Of a stretch of 12,219 nucleotides of DNA, positions 1 through 7,590 are shown piece after piece. A model generated the notes under the pieces. The model saw only the letters and a program-made list of their open reading frames with translations. It was not told where the DNA came from and ran no database searches. Both the position numbers and the translations under genes were made by a program. The stretch covers positions 1 to 12,219 of the forward strand of contig USAD01000056.1 in assembly GCA_900552415.1 (NCBI GenBank), read 5' to 3'. Positions within the stretch are counted from its first letter, which is position 1; each line of letters opens with the position of its first letter. The DNA is from an uncultured Parabacteroides sp. (GTDB lineage: Bacteria; Bacteroidota; Bacteroidia; Bacteroidales; Tannerellaceae).

Positions 1-889
1 TCATCCGCATGTTGCCGGGCGTAAAGTCGTCCATCGTCACCCGGTTATCTTCCGGAAAACCTTTTGCCTCGTAAGGAGACTGCTTGACGATCGCCCCGTT
101 GTTGAACGACTGGAAATCGCGGTCGAGATACATGGAGTTATAACCGGTCGAGAGATTGGCCGTAAACTGCCGCTCCGACGGCGCGTCTTTCATGATCAGG
201 TTCACCGCGCCACCGATACCGTCGCCCTCCATATTGGCCGTCAATGATTTGGTCACCTCCAGGCGGTCCAGCATCTCGGAAGGGAAAATATCCAGCGGCA
301 CGAAGCGGTTCTTGTTGTCGGGACTCGGGATCTTCACGCCATTGATCAGGGTATAATTATAGCGCTTGTCCATACCGCGCAAGATGGCGTACTGCCCCTC
401 GCCGCTACTGTTACGCTCAATCGTCACGCCCGACATGCGCTGGATGACGTTGGCCACCGTGATATCGGGCGACAACTCGATCGCCTTAGCGCTCATCACG
501 TTCACCACGTTCATCGCCTGACGCTCGATGCCACGTGCGCCAGCCTCCGTACGACCCGGGTTGCGGCCAACGACCACCACCTCGTCGAGCTCGACGTCCA
601 TGCTCTCCATCGCGATCAGGACCTCGCCCTCCTTCTGCCGGACGACATACTCGACCGGCTTATAACCGATATAAGAACAGACCAGCGTCTGTCCCTCTTT
701 CAACGACAAAGAGAAACTGCCGTCAAGCCCCGAGACCACCCCTTTCGTCGGATCCTCCTTCAGGCAGACCGTCGCGCCGATAATTTCCTCGCCCGACTTC
801 CGGTCCTTGATTTTTCCTTTTATATCCAAGGCATTCGCGCTGAAAGCGATCGACAAGCCCAATAACACAACCGAAACACCTCTTCTCAT
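1..889 (-). CDS. TonB-dependent outer-membrane receptor, N-terminal part (truncated by the window edge)
   Basis: 296 codons are visible, from an ATG at 889-887; the C-terminal beta-barrel lies outside the window. Residues 1-20 form a signal peptide ending in SANA. Residues about 22-96 look like a carboxypeptidase-regulatory-like beta-sandwich (CarboxypepD_reg family: GKIKDRKSGEEIIGATV, DGSFSLSL, SYIGYKP), the usual N-terminal extension of Bacteroidota TonB receptors. A TonB-box-like ELDEVVVVG follows at 100-108. Residues about 120-235 are the plug domain, with VIQRMSGVTIER, ILRGMDKRYNYTLINGV, a PSEMLDRLEVTKS stretch and GIGGAVNLIMKD. It should import a ligand across the outer membrane using TonB/ExbBD energy. 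The plug resembles FecA/CirA-type receptors more than SusC, and no SusD partner is visible. The ligand cannot be read from sequence; the divergent secreted peptidases suggest peptides or a metal complex (inference). Confidence 0.9.
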   Translation of the reverse strand, partial: MRRGVSVVLLGLSIAFSANALDIKGKIKDRKSGEEIIGATVCLKEDPTKGVVSGLDGSFSLSLKEGQTLVCSYIGYKPVEYVVRQKEGEVLIAMESMDVELDEVVVVGRNPGRTEAGARGIERQAMNVVNVMSAKAIELSPDITVANVIQRMSGVTIERNSSGEGQYAILRGMDKRYNYTLINGVKIPSPDNKNRFVPLDIFPSEMLDRLEVTKSLTANMEGDGIGGAVNLIMKDAPSERQFTANLSTGYNSMYLDRDFQSFNNGAIVKQSPYEAKGFPEDNRVTMDDFTPGNMRM

Positions 890-1070
890 GACACGTTTTA
901 ATTATCGTCAATAATCAGTAGTTTACTATATACTTTTAACCTTGCTTTAAAACTATCGCGAAAGTAAAGGGCTGATATAACAGGAAAAATGCAAAGATTT
1001 TACAAAACCATGACAACAAATTAAGAAATTGTTACAAGTTAACGGGCAGGCAAAGTCCCGGAGCAGGTCC

Positions 1071-1321
1071 GGCGAGACCTCGGATGACCAGAACAGCGCG
1101 CTGTTTTGACCGGCGGAGACCTCGGACAACCAGAACGGCAAGCCGTTTTGATCGGCGGAGCACTCGGACAACCAGAACGGCAAGCCGTTTTGATCGGCGG
1201 AGCACTCGGACAACCGGAACAGCGCACCGTTCTAACCGGCGGAGCACTCGGACTGACAGAATGGCAAGCTGTTCTGATCGGCGGAGGCCTCGAACTGACA
1301 GAATGGCACGCCGTTCTGGAT
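1071..1321. repeat. Six tandem 42-bp repeats, each with a central inverted repeat
   Basis: Units run 1071-1111 (41 bp), 1112-1153, 1154-1195, 1196-1237, 1238-1279 and 1280-1321. Each starts GGCGGAGNNCTCGGA or a close variant, followed by an 18-nt inverted repeat such as AGAACGGCAAGCCGTTTT, then GATC or GACC. Units 2 and 3 are nearly identical; outer units are more diverged. The inverted repeat can fold as a 7-bp hairpin with a 4-nt loop in plus-strand RNA. The inner pair varies as A-U, G-C or G-U between units, so pairing is mostly kept while sequence changes; unit 4 has one A-C mismatch. The array lies between two divergent genes, upstream of the M14 promoter, so it is probably not in that gene's leader. 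No unique spacers separate the units, which excludes CRISPR. Function is unknown. Confidence 0.93.
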
Positions 1322-1377
1322 TTTCCACCATCCGGCCAAACGCAACAGCCAAACGCCAAGAATAAACAGAAGGACGC

Positions 1378-1408
1378 TTGCTTATCTCCGGGATCTCCGT
1401 TACATTTG
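1378..1408 (+). promoter_or_regulatory. Bacteroidota-type promoter for the M14/M64 peptidase unit
   Basis: A TACATTTG box at 1401-1408 matches the Bacteroides -7 consensus TAnnTTTG exactly. A TTG at 1378-1380 lies 20 nt upstream, matching the -33 element at normal spacing. Transcription would start near 1415, giving a leader of about 27 nt before the ATG at 1442. This is pattern recognition, not experimental evidence. Confidence 0.65.
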
Positions 1409-1441
1409 TCCCAGGTCAAACACTTTAAATCCTGAATTATT

Positions 1442-3382
1442 ATGAGAATCCGACGAACTAGAAAAGCGATGGCACTGGCCACGTTGCTGGCCCCCGCGCT
1501 GATGATGGCGGCACAAGAGATCCGCCCCCTCGAACGACCTGCTTTCCCCGAGGCCGATACCAGCCGTTTTTATACGGTCGGAGGTTACCGCCACGGCATT
1601 AGTTTCTTCCCGAAAGTCCACGATCCGCACGTCGAGTATGAGCCGACCGACCGGCTGACCTTCGACAAGTTCCATTCGTCGGAGGTGATCTATCATCACA
1701 TGAAGCGTTTTGCCGCCCAATATCCCGATCTGGTCGACCTCTATGAGGTAGCTACCAGCTATGAGGGGCGACCAATCCTCCAGATGACCGTCACCAACAA
1801 GAAAACCGGCAAGGCAACCGATAAGCCGGCCGCCTATTTCGAGGGTAACCGCCACAGCGGCGAGGTGAGCAGCGCCGAGTCCGTCCTCTGGCTCATGAGC
1901 CACCTGCTCGACAACTACGGCAAAGACCCGGAGATCACCCGGGTGATCGATAACAATACCATCTACCTCCGCCCCATCAACAATCCCGACGGGCATAACC
2001 TCTATATGCATACCGCACAGGCCAACCGGAGCACCGTCCGACCGACCGACAACGGCGGCGACGGCCTGCTGGACGAGGACCCGCCCATCGACCTGAATGG
2101 CGACGGCAAGATCCTGCGGATGCGCTACAAGGATCCAGAGGGCGACTACATCATCGACCCACGCGACAAGAGCGGACGTATCATGAAATATGTTGGCAAG
2201 GGTAAGGGCGAATATAAGGTGGTCAGCGAGGGCATTGACCATGACGGTGACGGTAAGATTGGCGAAGACGGCATTGGCGGCCTCGACCTGCACCGCAACT
2301 ATCCGGAGAACTGGCGACCGATGTACGAGGCCACGGGACATGGCTGGTCGCAAAACACGGCCGGCACCTTCCCGCTAAGCGAGATCGAGACCCGCTCGGT
2401 CGTCACCTTCCTGCTGGAGAACCCCAACATCTACGTCGTCAACTCAATGGATACCCGCGTACCGATGCACCTGCGTGCCCCAAGCACCTCCGCCCCCGAG
2501 GAGCGCATGTATCCCGAGGATCTCGAATGGTACAAGCATTTTGACCAGGTGGGCAAGAGCATCACCGGCTATGAGAAGGCGGGCGATGTCTACGTGGCCT
2601 ACAATGGCGACCGCACGCCGACACCACTTTTCGGCCACGGGCCTGATTTCGGCTATTTCTATTATGGCGCTATCTGGTATGGAGACGAGATCTGGGACAA
2701 CGGCAAGCCCAAGGAGGACTACAACCAGGACGGCGAGAAAGACGAGCTGGACCAGCTGATCTGGGACGAGCGAGAGAACCAGGGCCGCGGCTTCACCAAC
2801 TGGACCGCTTTCCAGCATCCAACGCTGGGCGCCGTCGAGATCGGTGGTTGGGATCCGAAGTTCTTCTCTCAGAACGCACCCTCGGGCCACGTCGAGCCCT
2901 GGATCAAGAACGAGGCGCTTTTCAACCTGGCGATGATCAAGCACCTTCCCCGCCTGGAATGGGGCGACTACGAGGTGAAGAAGATCAAGAGCTACCGCAC
3001 CGACTCGACCGACTATCGGGTGCGCCTGACCTATAAGAACATCGGCAAGCTGCCGACCGCCCTCAAGCAGGCCCATCTGGTCAAGATCGTCAAGCCCGAC
3101 CGGCTCAACGTCACCTTCACCGGCCAGGCAACCGAGGGCGAGCGCCCCAACTATCAGGTGCTCAACGAGTCGCTTACCCAACCCAAGCCGTGGCGGCCTG
3201 CCGACAGCCAAGAGCCCAACCATGAGTATCATAAGGAGCTGGGCTATGCCCAAGGGGAATCCTCCAACGAGGTAGAGTTTACGGTGCGTATCTATGGCGA
3301 GAACCCGCTTTCCCTGAAAGCGACCCTCAACACTACCCGTGCCGGACAATTACCGGAACAGGAGATACGGATCAGGGAGTAA
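1442..3382 (+). CDS. Secreted M14-family zinc carboxypeptidase-like protein with calcium-binding loops
   Basis: This 646-residue protein has an N-terminal signal peptide (about residues 1-24, ending LMMAA before QE). The M14 fold is shown by the zinc motif H138-S-G-E141 in EGNRHSGEVSSAE, by NNPDG (180-184), by LDLHRNYPENW (281-291, R285 corresponding to carboxypeptidase A Arg145), and by a late Glu at 466 in GAVEIGGW, the likely general base. Between NPDG and LHRNY an insertion carries acidic Ca-loop motifs: DNGGDGLLDED (203-213), DLNGDGKI (217-224) and DHDGDGKIGED (266-276). Another, DYNQDGEKDELD, lies at 426-437. The C-terminal 140 residues look like a beta-rich accessory domain. Two expected active-site residues differ: His where Asn144 is usual (H284), and Asp at 337 in SMDTRVPMHL where the third zinc ligand His is usual. 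It probably trims peptides in the periplasm or outside the cell. Fold assignment is firm; activity is uncertain. Confidence 0.88.
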   Translation: MRIRRTRKAMALATLLAPALMMAAQEIRPLERPAFPEADTSRFYTVGGYRHGISFFPKVHDPHVEYEPTDRLTFDKFHSSEVIYHHMKRFAAQYPDLVDLYEVATSYEGRPILQMTVTNKKTGKATDKPAAYFEGNRHSGEVSSAESVLWLMSHLLDNYGKDPEITRVIDNNTIYLRPINNPDGHNLYMHTAQANRSTVRPTDNGGDGLLDEDPPIDLNGDGKILRMRYKDPEGDYIIDPRDKSGRIMKYVGKGKGEYKVVSEGIDHDGDGKIGEDGIGGLDLHRNYPENWRPMYEATGHGWSQNTAGTFPLSEIETRSVVTFLLENPNIYVVNSMDTRVPMHLRAPSTSAPEERMYPEDLEWYKHFDQVGKSITGYEKAGDVYVAYNGDRTPTPLFGHGPDFGYFYYGAIWYGDEIWDNGKPKEDYNQDGEKDELDQLIWDERENQGRGFTNWTAFQHPTLGAVEIGGWDPKFFSQNAPSGHVEPWIKNEALFNLAMIKHLPRLEWGDYEVKKIKSYRTDSTDYRVRLTYKNIGKLPTALKQAHLVKIVKPDRLNVTFTGQATEGERPNYQVLNESLTQPKPWRPADSQEPNHEYHKELGYAQGESSNEVEFTVRIYGENPLSLKATLNTTRAGQLPEQEIRIRE

Positions 3383-3430
3383 GAGGTTATGAATAATTAA
3401 AGAGCAAGTGAAACCTATTAGAATAACATT

Positions 3431-4723
3431 ATGATGATCAAACGATTTATCCTTCTCGCCCTCGGCTTGTGCGGCTCCTTGTCACTCATGGCCCAAGGCG
3501 ACTACGATACCTATTTTACCGGTAAGAGCCTCCGCGTCGATTTCATCCTCAGCGGCAATAGCGAAGAGCAAACAGCCGGCATCCAACAACTGCGGGAAGA
3601 ACCCGTCTGGAGTGGCCCGCACAAGAACCTGGTCGACCCGTTCAATTACGGCGGCTATTTCGTGAAGGTCTATGACAAGGCCTCGGGCAAGCTGATCTAC
3701 TCGAGAGGCTTCAATACCCTTTTCGAGGAATGGCGCACCACCGCGCAGGCCCGGAACGAGACGCAAGCCTGGAGCAACAGCGTCTCCATCCCCTATCCCA
3801 AGGTGACTGTCCGCCTTGAGCTGAGCGCCCGTGAACGCGACGACATGCGCTTTCATCCCCTGCTGGAACAGGAGATCGACCCGTCGAGCATCTTCATCGA
3901 CCGGAGCCCGTTGCGAAAGAATCCTGTCGTGACCATCCAATCCAAAGGCGAGGCGACCGAGAAGGTAGACCTGGTATTTATCCCTGAAGGCTACACGGCC
4001 GAGGAGCAGGCCAAGTTCGAGGCGGACGCCCGTCGCTTCACCGAAGCGCTCTTCAAGACCCCGCCTTTCGATCAATACCGGGAAGAGTTCAACGTCTATG
4101 CCGTAAACCTACCCTCTGAGGAATCCGGGACCGACTCGTCCGGCAAGGGTGTCTTCAAGAATACCGCCCTCAACTCCGGCTATTACACCTTCGGCATCGA
4201 CCGTTACCTGACCACGCCCGACATGAAGGCCATCCGCGACGCCGTCTGGGAAACCCCGTGCGACGCCATCTTCATTCTAGTCAACACCGATACCTACGGC
4301 GGTGGCGGCATGTACAACTTCTATGCCATCGGCACGGCCGACAATGCCCATACCCTTTCCGTCTTCGCACATGAGTTCGGACATAGCTTCGCTGGCCTGG
4401 CTGACGAGTATTTTACTTCCGAGGTCGCTTACGAGGAATTCTATAACCTGAAGTTCGAGCCTTGGGAACCCAACATCACCACATTGGTTGACTTCGACTC
4501 GAAATGGAAACATCTCCTCCCGGCCGGCACGCCGATCCCCACTCCGCTCGAGGAGCCTTACATGGATAAGGCAGGCGTCTTCGAGGGCGGCGGCTATGTA
4601 CCCAAAGGGATCTATCGCCCAATGGATCATTGCATGATGCGCGACTACGCACCCTTCTGTCCCGCCTGCCAGGAGGCCATCGTCCAGATGATCCATTATT
4701 ATACGGACAAGGCGATTCAATAA
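3431..4723 (+). CDS. Secreted M64-family (IgA peptidase family) metalloprotease
   Basis: This 430-residue protein starts at the first of two adjacent ATGs (3431 and 3434; the choice is arbitrary). Residues 1-21 are a signal peptide ending LMA before QGD. Residues about 22-160 match the N-terminal beta-sandwich domain found in Bacteroidota M64 proteins. The catalytic domain runs from about 165 to the end: VDLVFIPEGYTAEE (179-192), ILVNTDTYGGGG (282-293), and the zinc site HEFGHSFAGLADEY (314-327), with H314 and H318 as ligands, E315 catalytic and D325 a likely third ligand. The C-terminal MDHCMMRDYAPFCPACQ (398-414) is also typical of the family. Length is normal. It follows the M14 gene by 47-48 bp with no terminator between, so cotranscription is likely. 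Members cleave proteins, with IgA the namesake substrate; the real substrate here is unknown. Confidence 0.92.
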   Translation: MMIKRFILLALGLCGSLSLMAQGDYDTYFTGKSLRVDFILSGNSEEQTAGIQQLREEPVWSGPHKNLVDPFNYGGYFVKVYDKASGKLIYSRGFNTLFEEWRTTAQARNETQAWSNSVSIPYPKVTVRLELSARERDDMRFHPLLEQEIDPSSIFIDRSPLRKNPVVTIQSKGEATEKVDLVFIPEGYTAEEQAKFEADARRFTEALFKTPPFDQYREEFNVYAVNLPSEESGTDSSGKGVFKNTALNSGYYTFGIDRYLTTPDMKAIRDAVWETPCDAIFILVNTDTYGGGGMYNFYAIGTADNAHTLSVFAHEFGHSFAGLADEYFTSEVAYEEFYNLKFEPWEPNITTLVDFDSKWKHLLPAGTPIPTPLEEPYMDKAGVFEGGGYVPKGIYRPMDHCMMRDYAPFCPACQEAIVQMIHYYTDKAIQ

Positions 4724-4768
4724 AGAAAAAACAGGTCCGTATGTGAAAGACCTCACATACGGACCTGT
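4722..4768 (-). terminator. Intrinsic terminator downstream of malQ
   Basis: Arms 4731-4746 and 4753-4768 are perfectly complementary (16 bp, ACAGGTCCGTATGTGA and its reverse complement) around a 6-nt loop. Read on the minus strand, the hairpin is followed directly by a U-rich tract (TTTTTCTTTA). On the plus strand no U-tract follows, so it terminates the nrdJ-malQ transcript better than the M64 one, although the stem could protect the 3' end of the convergent mRNA. Confidence 0.88.
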
Positions 4769-4794
4769 CATATCGCCCATCATAAGCCAAACTG

Positions 4795-4827
4795 AACAGG
4801 CATTGTTAAGACACCAAAATGCCTGTT
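4795..4827. other. Second hairpin in the malQ-M64 convergent intergenic region
   Basis: A perfect 10-bp inverted repeat (AACAGGCATT at 4795-4804, AATGCCTGTT at 4818-4827) surrounds a 13-nt loop. No U-tract follows on either strand, so it is not a standard intrinsic terminator. It could be a 3'-end stabilising structure or an auxiliary terminator for the M64 transcript. The structure is certain; its function is a guess. Confidence 0.55.
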
Positions 4828-4876
4828 ATTAATCGCTTACGATACCGATTCTAAAGAGGCGTTTCCACGCCGGATC

Positions 4877-7555
4877 TCATCGCCCGGACTCCCGGACAAG
4901 CTGGGCCACCTTCCCGTTAAAACTCTTCTCGTCCATCAGGCGCTCCAACGAGACATGCATCCGATAACGCCAATAATAGGGCGAGATGGCGGGAATATTC
5001 ACACGCTCAGATTCGGTATCGGGCCGCTTGATCGAGTCATCGATAGCGAACCAATCCTGCAATGGGATAATTGCCAACATCGAGCGGGTCTTCAGGTGGT
5101 TGGAGATAATCTCACCCGCCAATTCCGCCATACATTCCGCCGGTGCCGCACCAAAACGACCAAGCACCTGGTTGTAATAACGCTGGGTTTTGCCCTGATC
5201 CTCTTTCCACCAGCTTCTCAGGGGCGACATATCGTGAGTCGAGGTCGTACAAACCGAATGATAAGGCAGATTAAACATATCGGTAAACTCCCGGTTCGCC
5301 GACTTCGGCATCCGTTCCACCTCCAGGCTGAAGATCTGTTCCTTATGCATGACCTCCGGAACTGAAGCCGGGATCATACCCAGATCCTCTCCGCAGATTA
5401 ACATGCTGGTGGAACCAAGTAACGGAGAGAGGCGTCGCAAGGCTGTCTCCTTCCAGAAATCATTATGTCGATGATAGAAGAAATGCCAATAGAGTTGGTC
5501 GAAGGCATAGCGATCCTCCGCTCCCAGTTCCCGATAAGCATAAGAGGCATTGGCCGAAATTCTCGGATGCCATTTAAACTTATCGTTCGGATCACGCAAG
5601 AACAGGACCTCGTTGGCGATCGCATAGAGCCCGTCACGAACCCGAAGCGACTTTTCGTCTGTCCTGCCCAGGAAAAGAGTCTCCACCTTGCGCTGCGTAT
5701 CGCAATAGGGCTTCAACGCATAATGGCTGGCGGAAACAGGCACCAGGAAAGTATTGAGCACCTCTTCCGCATCCTCGCCAAACAGTTCTTGCAGATAAGC
5801 TCCATTGATTTGGGCACGAGTATGCCGCAACTCATCAAAGTGGAAACCATAAGAAGAAATCTCCTCAACGGTAAAGGGCAACGCCGGGTTAAAATGGCCA
5901 CACAAGCCCTGGACATACTCCGACGGAATCTCCCAAATCCGGAAGAAACCAAGAATATGATCCACCCGGAAACAATCAAAATATTCCTCCAGACGATGGA
6001 AACGGTTCTTCCACCAGCGATATCCATCACGTGCCATCGCTTCCCAGTTATATGTCGGAAAGAACCAGTTCTGGCCATTGACAGAGAAGTCATCCGGTGG
6101 CGCACCCGCTTGCCCGTTCATATTGAAATAATCAGGCTCCGTCCAAGCTTCCACACCGGTACGATTGACCCCAATCGGCAAGTCGCCTTTTAGCACGACT
6201 TGTTTGCTCCGAGCATAGTCTGACGCCGCCTTAAACTGGCGGCTTGCCTCATATTGCAGGAAGTAAGAGAAAGAGATCTCCTCCCAAGCCTCACTCTCCG
6301 GCGAGCACAACGCACGTACTCGAGTCTTATTATATAAAGAGTTACCTTCCCATTTAGTAAAATCGGAAGTCCCGTAACTGTCACGCAGATAACAGTAGGT
6401 AGCATAAGGCATCAACCAGTCCTCATTCTCCTCCCGGAAGGTCCGGAAAGAATCCGACGATTCGATCCGCTCTCGCTCGCGAGCCCAATACTCCTGGCAA
6501 TAAGCCAACTTATATTTCAGGACATTCTCATAATCGATCGCATCCTGAGCGTTCAACTCCTGACGGATCCGCTCATAATAAGCCATCCGGTCCAGATCTC
6601 CCAAGTCAAACGACGAGACATCCAGATAGACGGGATGCAAGGCATATATGGAGATCGCGCTATAAGGATAAGAATCGTTCCAAGTACGAGTCGTGGGCGT
6701 ATCGTTCACCGGCAGGATCTGGAGAATCTTCTGCCCTGTCTCGTGCGCCCAGTCGACCATAAGCCGCAGGTCACCAAAATCACCGATACCAAAATCATGC
6801 TCTGACCGAAGTGAGAAAAGCGGGATAACAGTACCGGCGCATTTCCAATTGGTTTCGTCATCATGGAACATCATACCGGAAAGAACGATTGTCTCCTCCT
6901 CTCCTACGGAAGGCAAATCACAAACCCGGTTCTCTCCCGTTTCCCAACGGACCACTTCGCCCGTCGTCCGGTCGATTACCAGAAACTTATACTCGAATCG
7001 TGATCCTATGAGCTCGGCATCCAACTCCACAGACCATTCCGGAAAGGCGGAGTCATCCATCCGGATTGCCCGTCCGACTTCCCAAGAACCCAAAGAGGGC
7101 ACATCACCCAAAATGGCCAACTCATGATGCCGCTCGACACATGGGGCAAACACTTTCAATATCAATTTCCGGCCTTGGGAAACCCGCTTCGGCGCATGAC
7201 CAGAACGGGCAAAAAAGCCTTTTGTAAACGCGGAAGAATAGAAAGCTACATGCTCAGGCTTCACCTGCCAAGTATCAAAAAGCACATAAGCCGGAACTCC
7301 GGCGTCAAGCCTCAACACGTGGTTTCGTTCCCATTCCTCGAACAACAGATGATCGTCGGCGTTCAGGAGATAACGATATTCCAAGCTCTCGGGGACATGC
7401 CTGATCTCCAGGTCCAAGACCCAGTCGCCATTTCCCACATGGGTCATCGGCTTCGCAATCGCCGATTCCCAACTTCCCAGTTCTGGTATGTTGCCAACGA
7501 CATACAACCGTTGGCCCCAAACCGTATGAAAATTAATATGAAATGTGATCCTCAT
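4877..7555 (-). CDS. malQ: 4-alpha-glucanotransferase (amylomaltase, GH77) with two N-terminal CBM20-type domains
   Basis: This 892-residue protein transfers alpha-1,4-glucan segments between malto-oligosaccharides, in cytoplasmic maltose/starch use. Two starch-binding CBM20-like repeats come first: about 1-95 (VVGNIPELGSWESA) and about 130-225 (ILGDVPSLGSWEVG). The GH77 domain starts near 240 (GTVIPLFSLRSEHDFGIGDF). Catalytic residues are all present: nucleophile D532 in CFRVDHILGFFR, acid/base E723 in CGEDLGM, and stabiliser D775 in TSTHDMSPLRSWW. The substrate-binding segments KGDLPIGVNRTG (456-467) and PPDDFSVNGQNW (486-497) are also seen. The two-CBM20, roughly 900-residue layout is that of the DPE2-like branch found in Bacteroidota and plants, which often uses maltose and polymeric glucan; it is longer than the roughly 500-residue classical MalQ. 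The start is the ATG 35 bp after nrdJ, and the N-terminus begins directly with the first CBM20. Probably cotranscribed with nrdJ; the terminator at 4722-4768 ends the unit. Confidence 0.95.
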   Translation of the reverse strand: MRITFHINFHTVWGQRLYVVGNIPELGSWESAIAKPMTHVGNGDWVLDLEIRHVPESLEYRYLLNADDHLLFEEWERNHVLRLDAGVPAYVLFDTWQVKPEHVAFYSSAFTKGFFARSGHAPKRVSQGRKLILKVFAPCVERHHELAILGDVPSLGSWEVGRAIRMDDSAFPEWSVELDAELIGSRFEYKFLVIDRTTGEVVRWETGENRVCDLPSVGEEETIVLSGMMFHDDETNWKCAGTVIPLFSLRSEHDFGIGDFGDLRLMVDWAHETGQKILQILPVNDTPTTRTWNDSYPYSAISIYALHPVYLDVSSFDLGDLDRMAYYERIRQELNAQDAIDYENVLKYKLAYCQEYWARERERIESSDSFRTFREENEDWLMPYATYCYLRDSYGTSDFTKWEGNSLYNKTRVRALCSPESEAWEEISFSYFLQYEASRQFKAASDYARSKQVVLKGDLPIGVNRTGVEAWTEPDYFNMNGQAGAPPDDFSVNGQNWFFPTYNWEAMARDGYRWWKNRFHRLEEYFDCFRVDHILGFFRIWEIPSEYVQGLCGHFNPALPFTVEEISSYGFHFDELRHTRAQINGAYLQELFGEDAEEVLNTFLVPVSASHYALKPYCDTQRKVETLFLGRTDEKSLRVRDGLYAIANEVLFLRDPNDKFKWHPRISANASYAYRELGAEDRYAFDQLYWHFFYHRHNDFWKETALRRLSPLLGSTSMLICGEDLGMIPASVPEVMHKEQIFSLEVERMPKSANREFTDMFNLPYHSVCTTSTHDMSPLRSWWKEDQGKTQRYYNQVLGRFGAAPAECMAELAGEIISNHLKTRSMLAIIPLQDWFAIDDSIKRPDTESERVNIPAISPYYWRYRMHVSLERLMDEKSFNGKVAQLVRESGR

Positions 7556-7590
7556 GATAATACAGGTTAATTCAGTCTACTCAAAAAACA

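Larger units (their letters stand above)
890..1441. other. Divergent intergenic region between the TonB receptor and the M14 peptidase
   Basis: This 552-bp region has no convincing gene. From 890 to about 1060 it is AT-rich leader for the TonB receptor; I found only a weak minus-strand promoter candidate there (AATCTTTG, at 989-996) with poor upstream spacing. Positions 1071-1321 hold six tandem 42-bp units. Positions 1322-1377 show nothing recognisable. Positions 1378-1441 hold the promoter and short leader of the M14 gene. Several frames stay open through the repeats on both strands because 42 is a multiple of three and the repeats are GC-rich; I do not regard them as genes. Confidence 0.8.

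Noticed and set aside
1071-1321. CRISPR array
   Set aside because: The units are contiguous with no unique spacers, and no cas gene is in the window.
953-1482. Open reading frames of 86-147 codons through the 42-bp repeats on both strands
   Set aside because: The period is a multiple of three and GC-rich, so several frames on both strands stay open together. They read as low-complexity repeats with no recognisable domain or start signal.
2444-3349. 301-codon antisense open frame opposite the M14 gene, and a similar one at 1400-2353
   Set aside because: These mirror the GC-rich codon pattern of the real gene. The sense frame has clear peptidase motifs, while the antisense proteins match no family I know.
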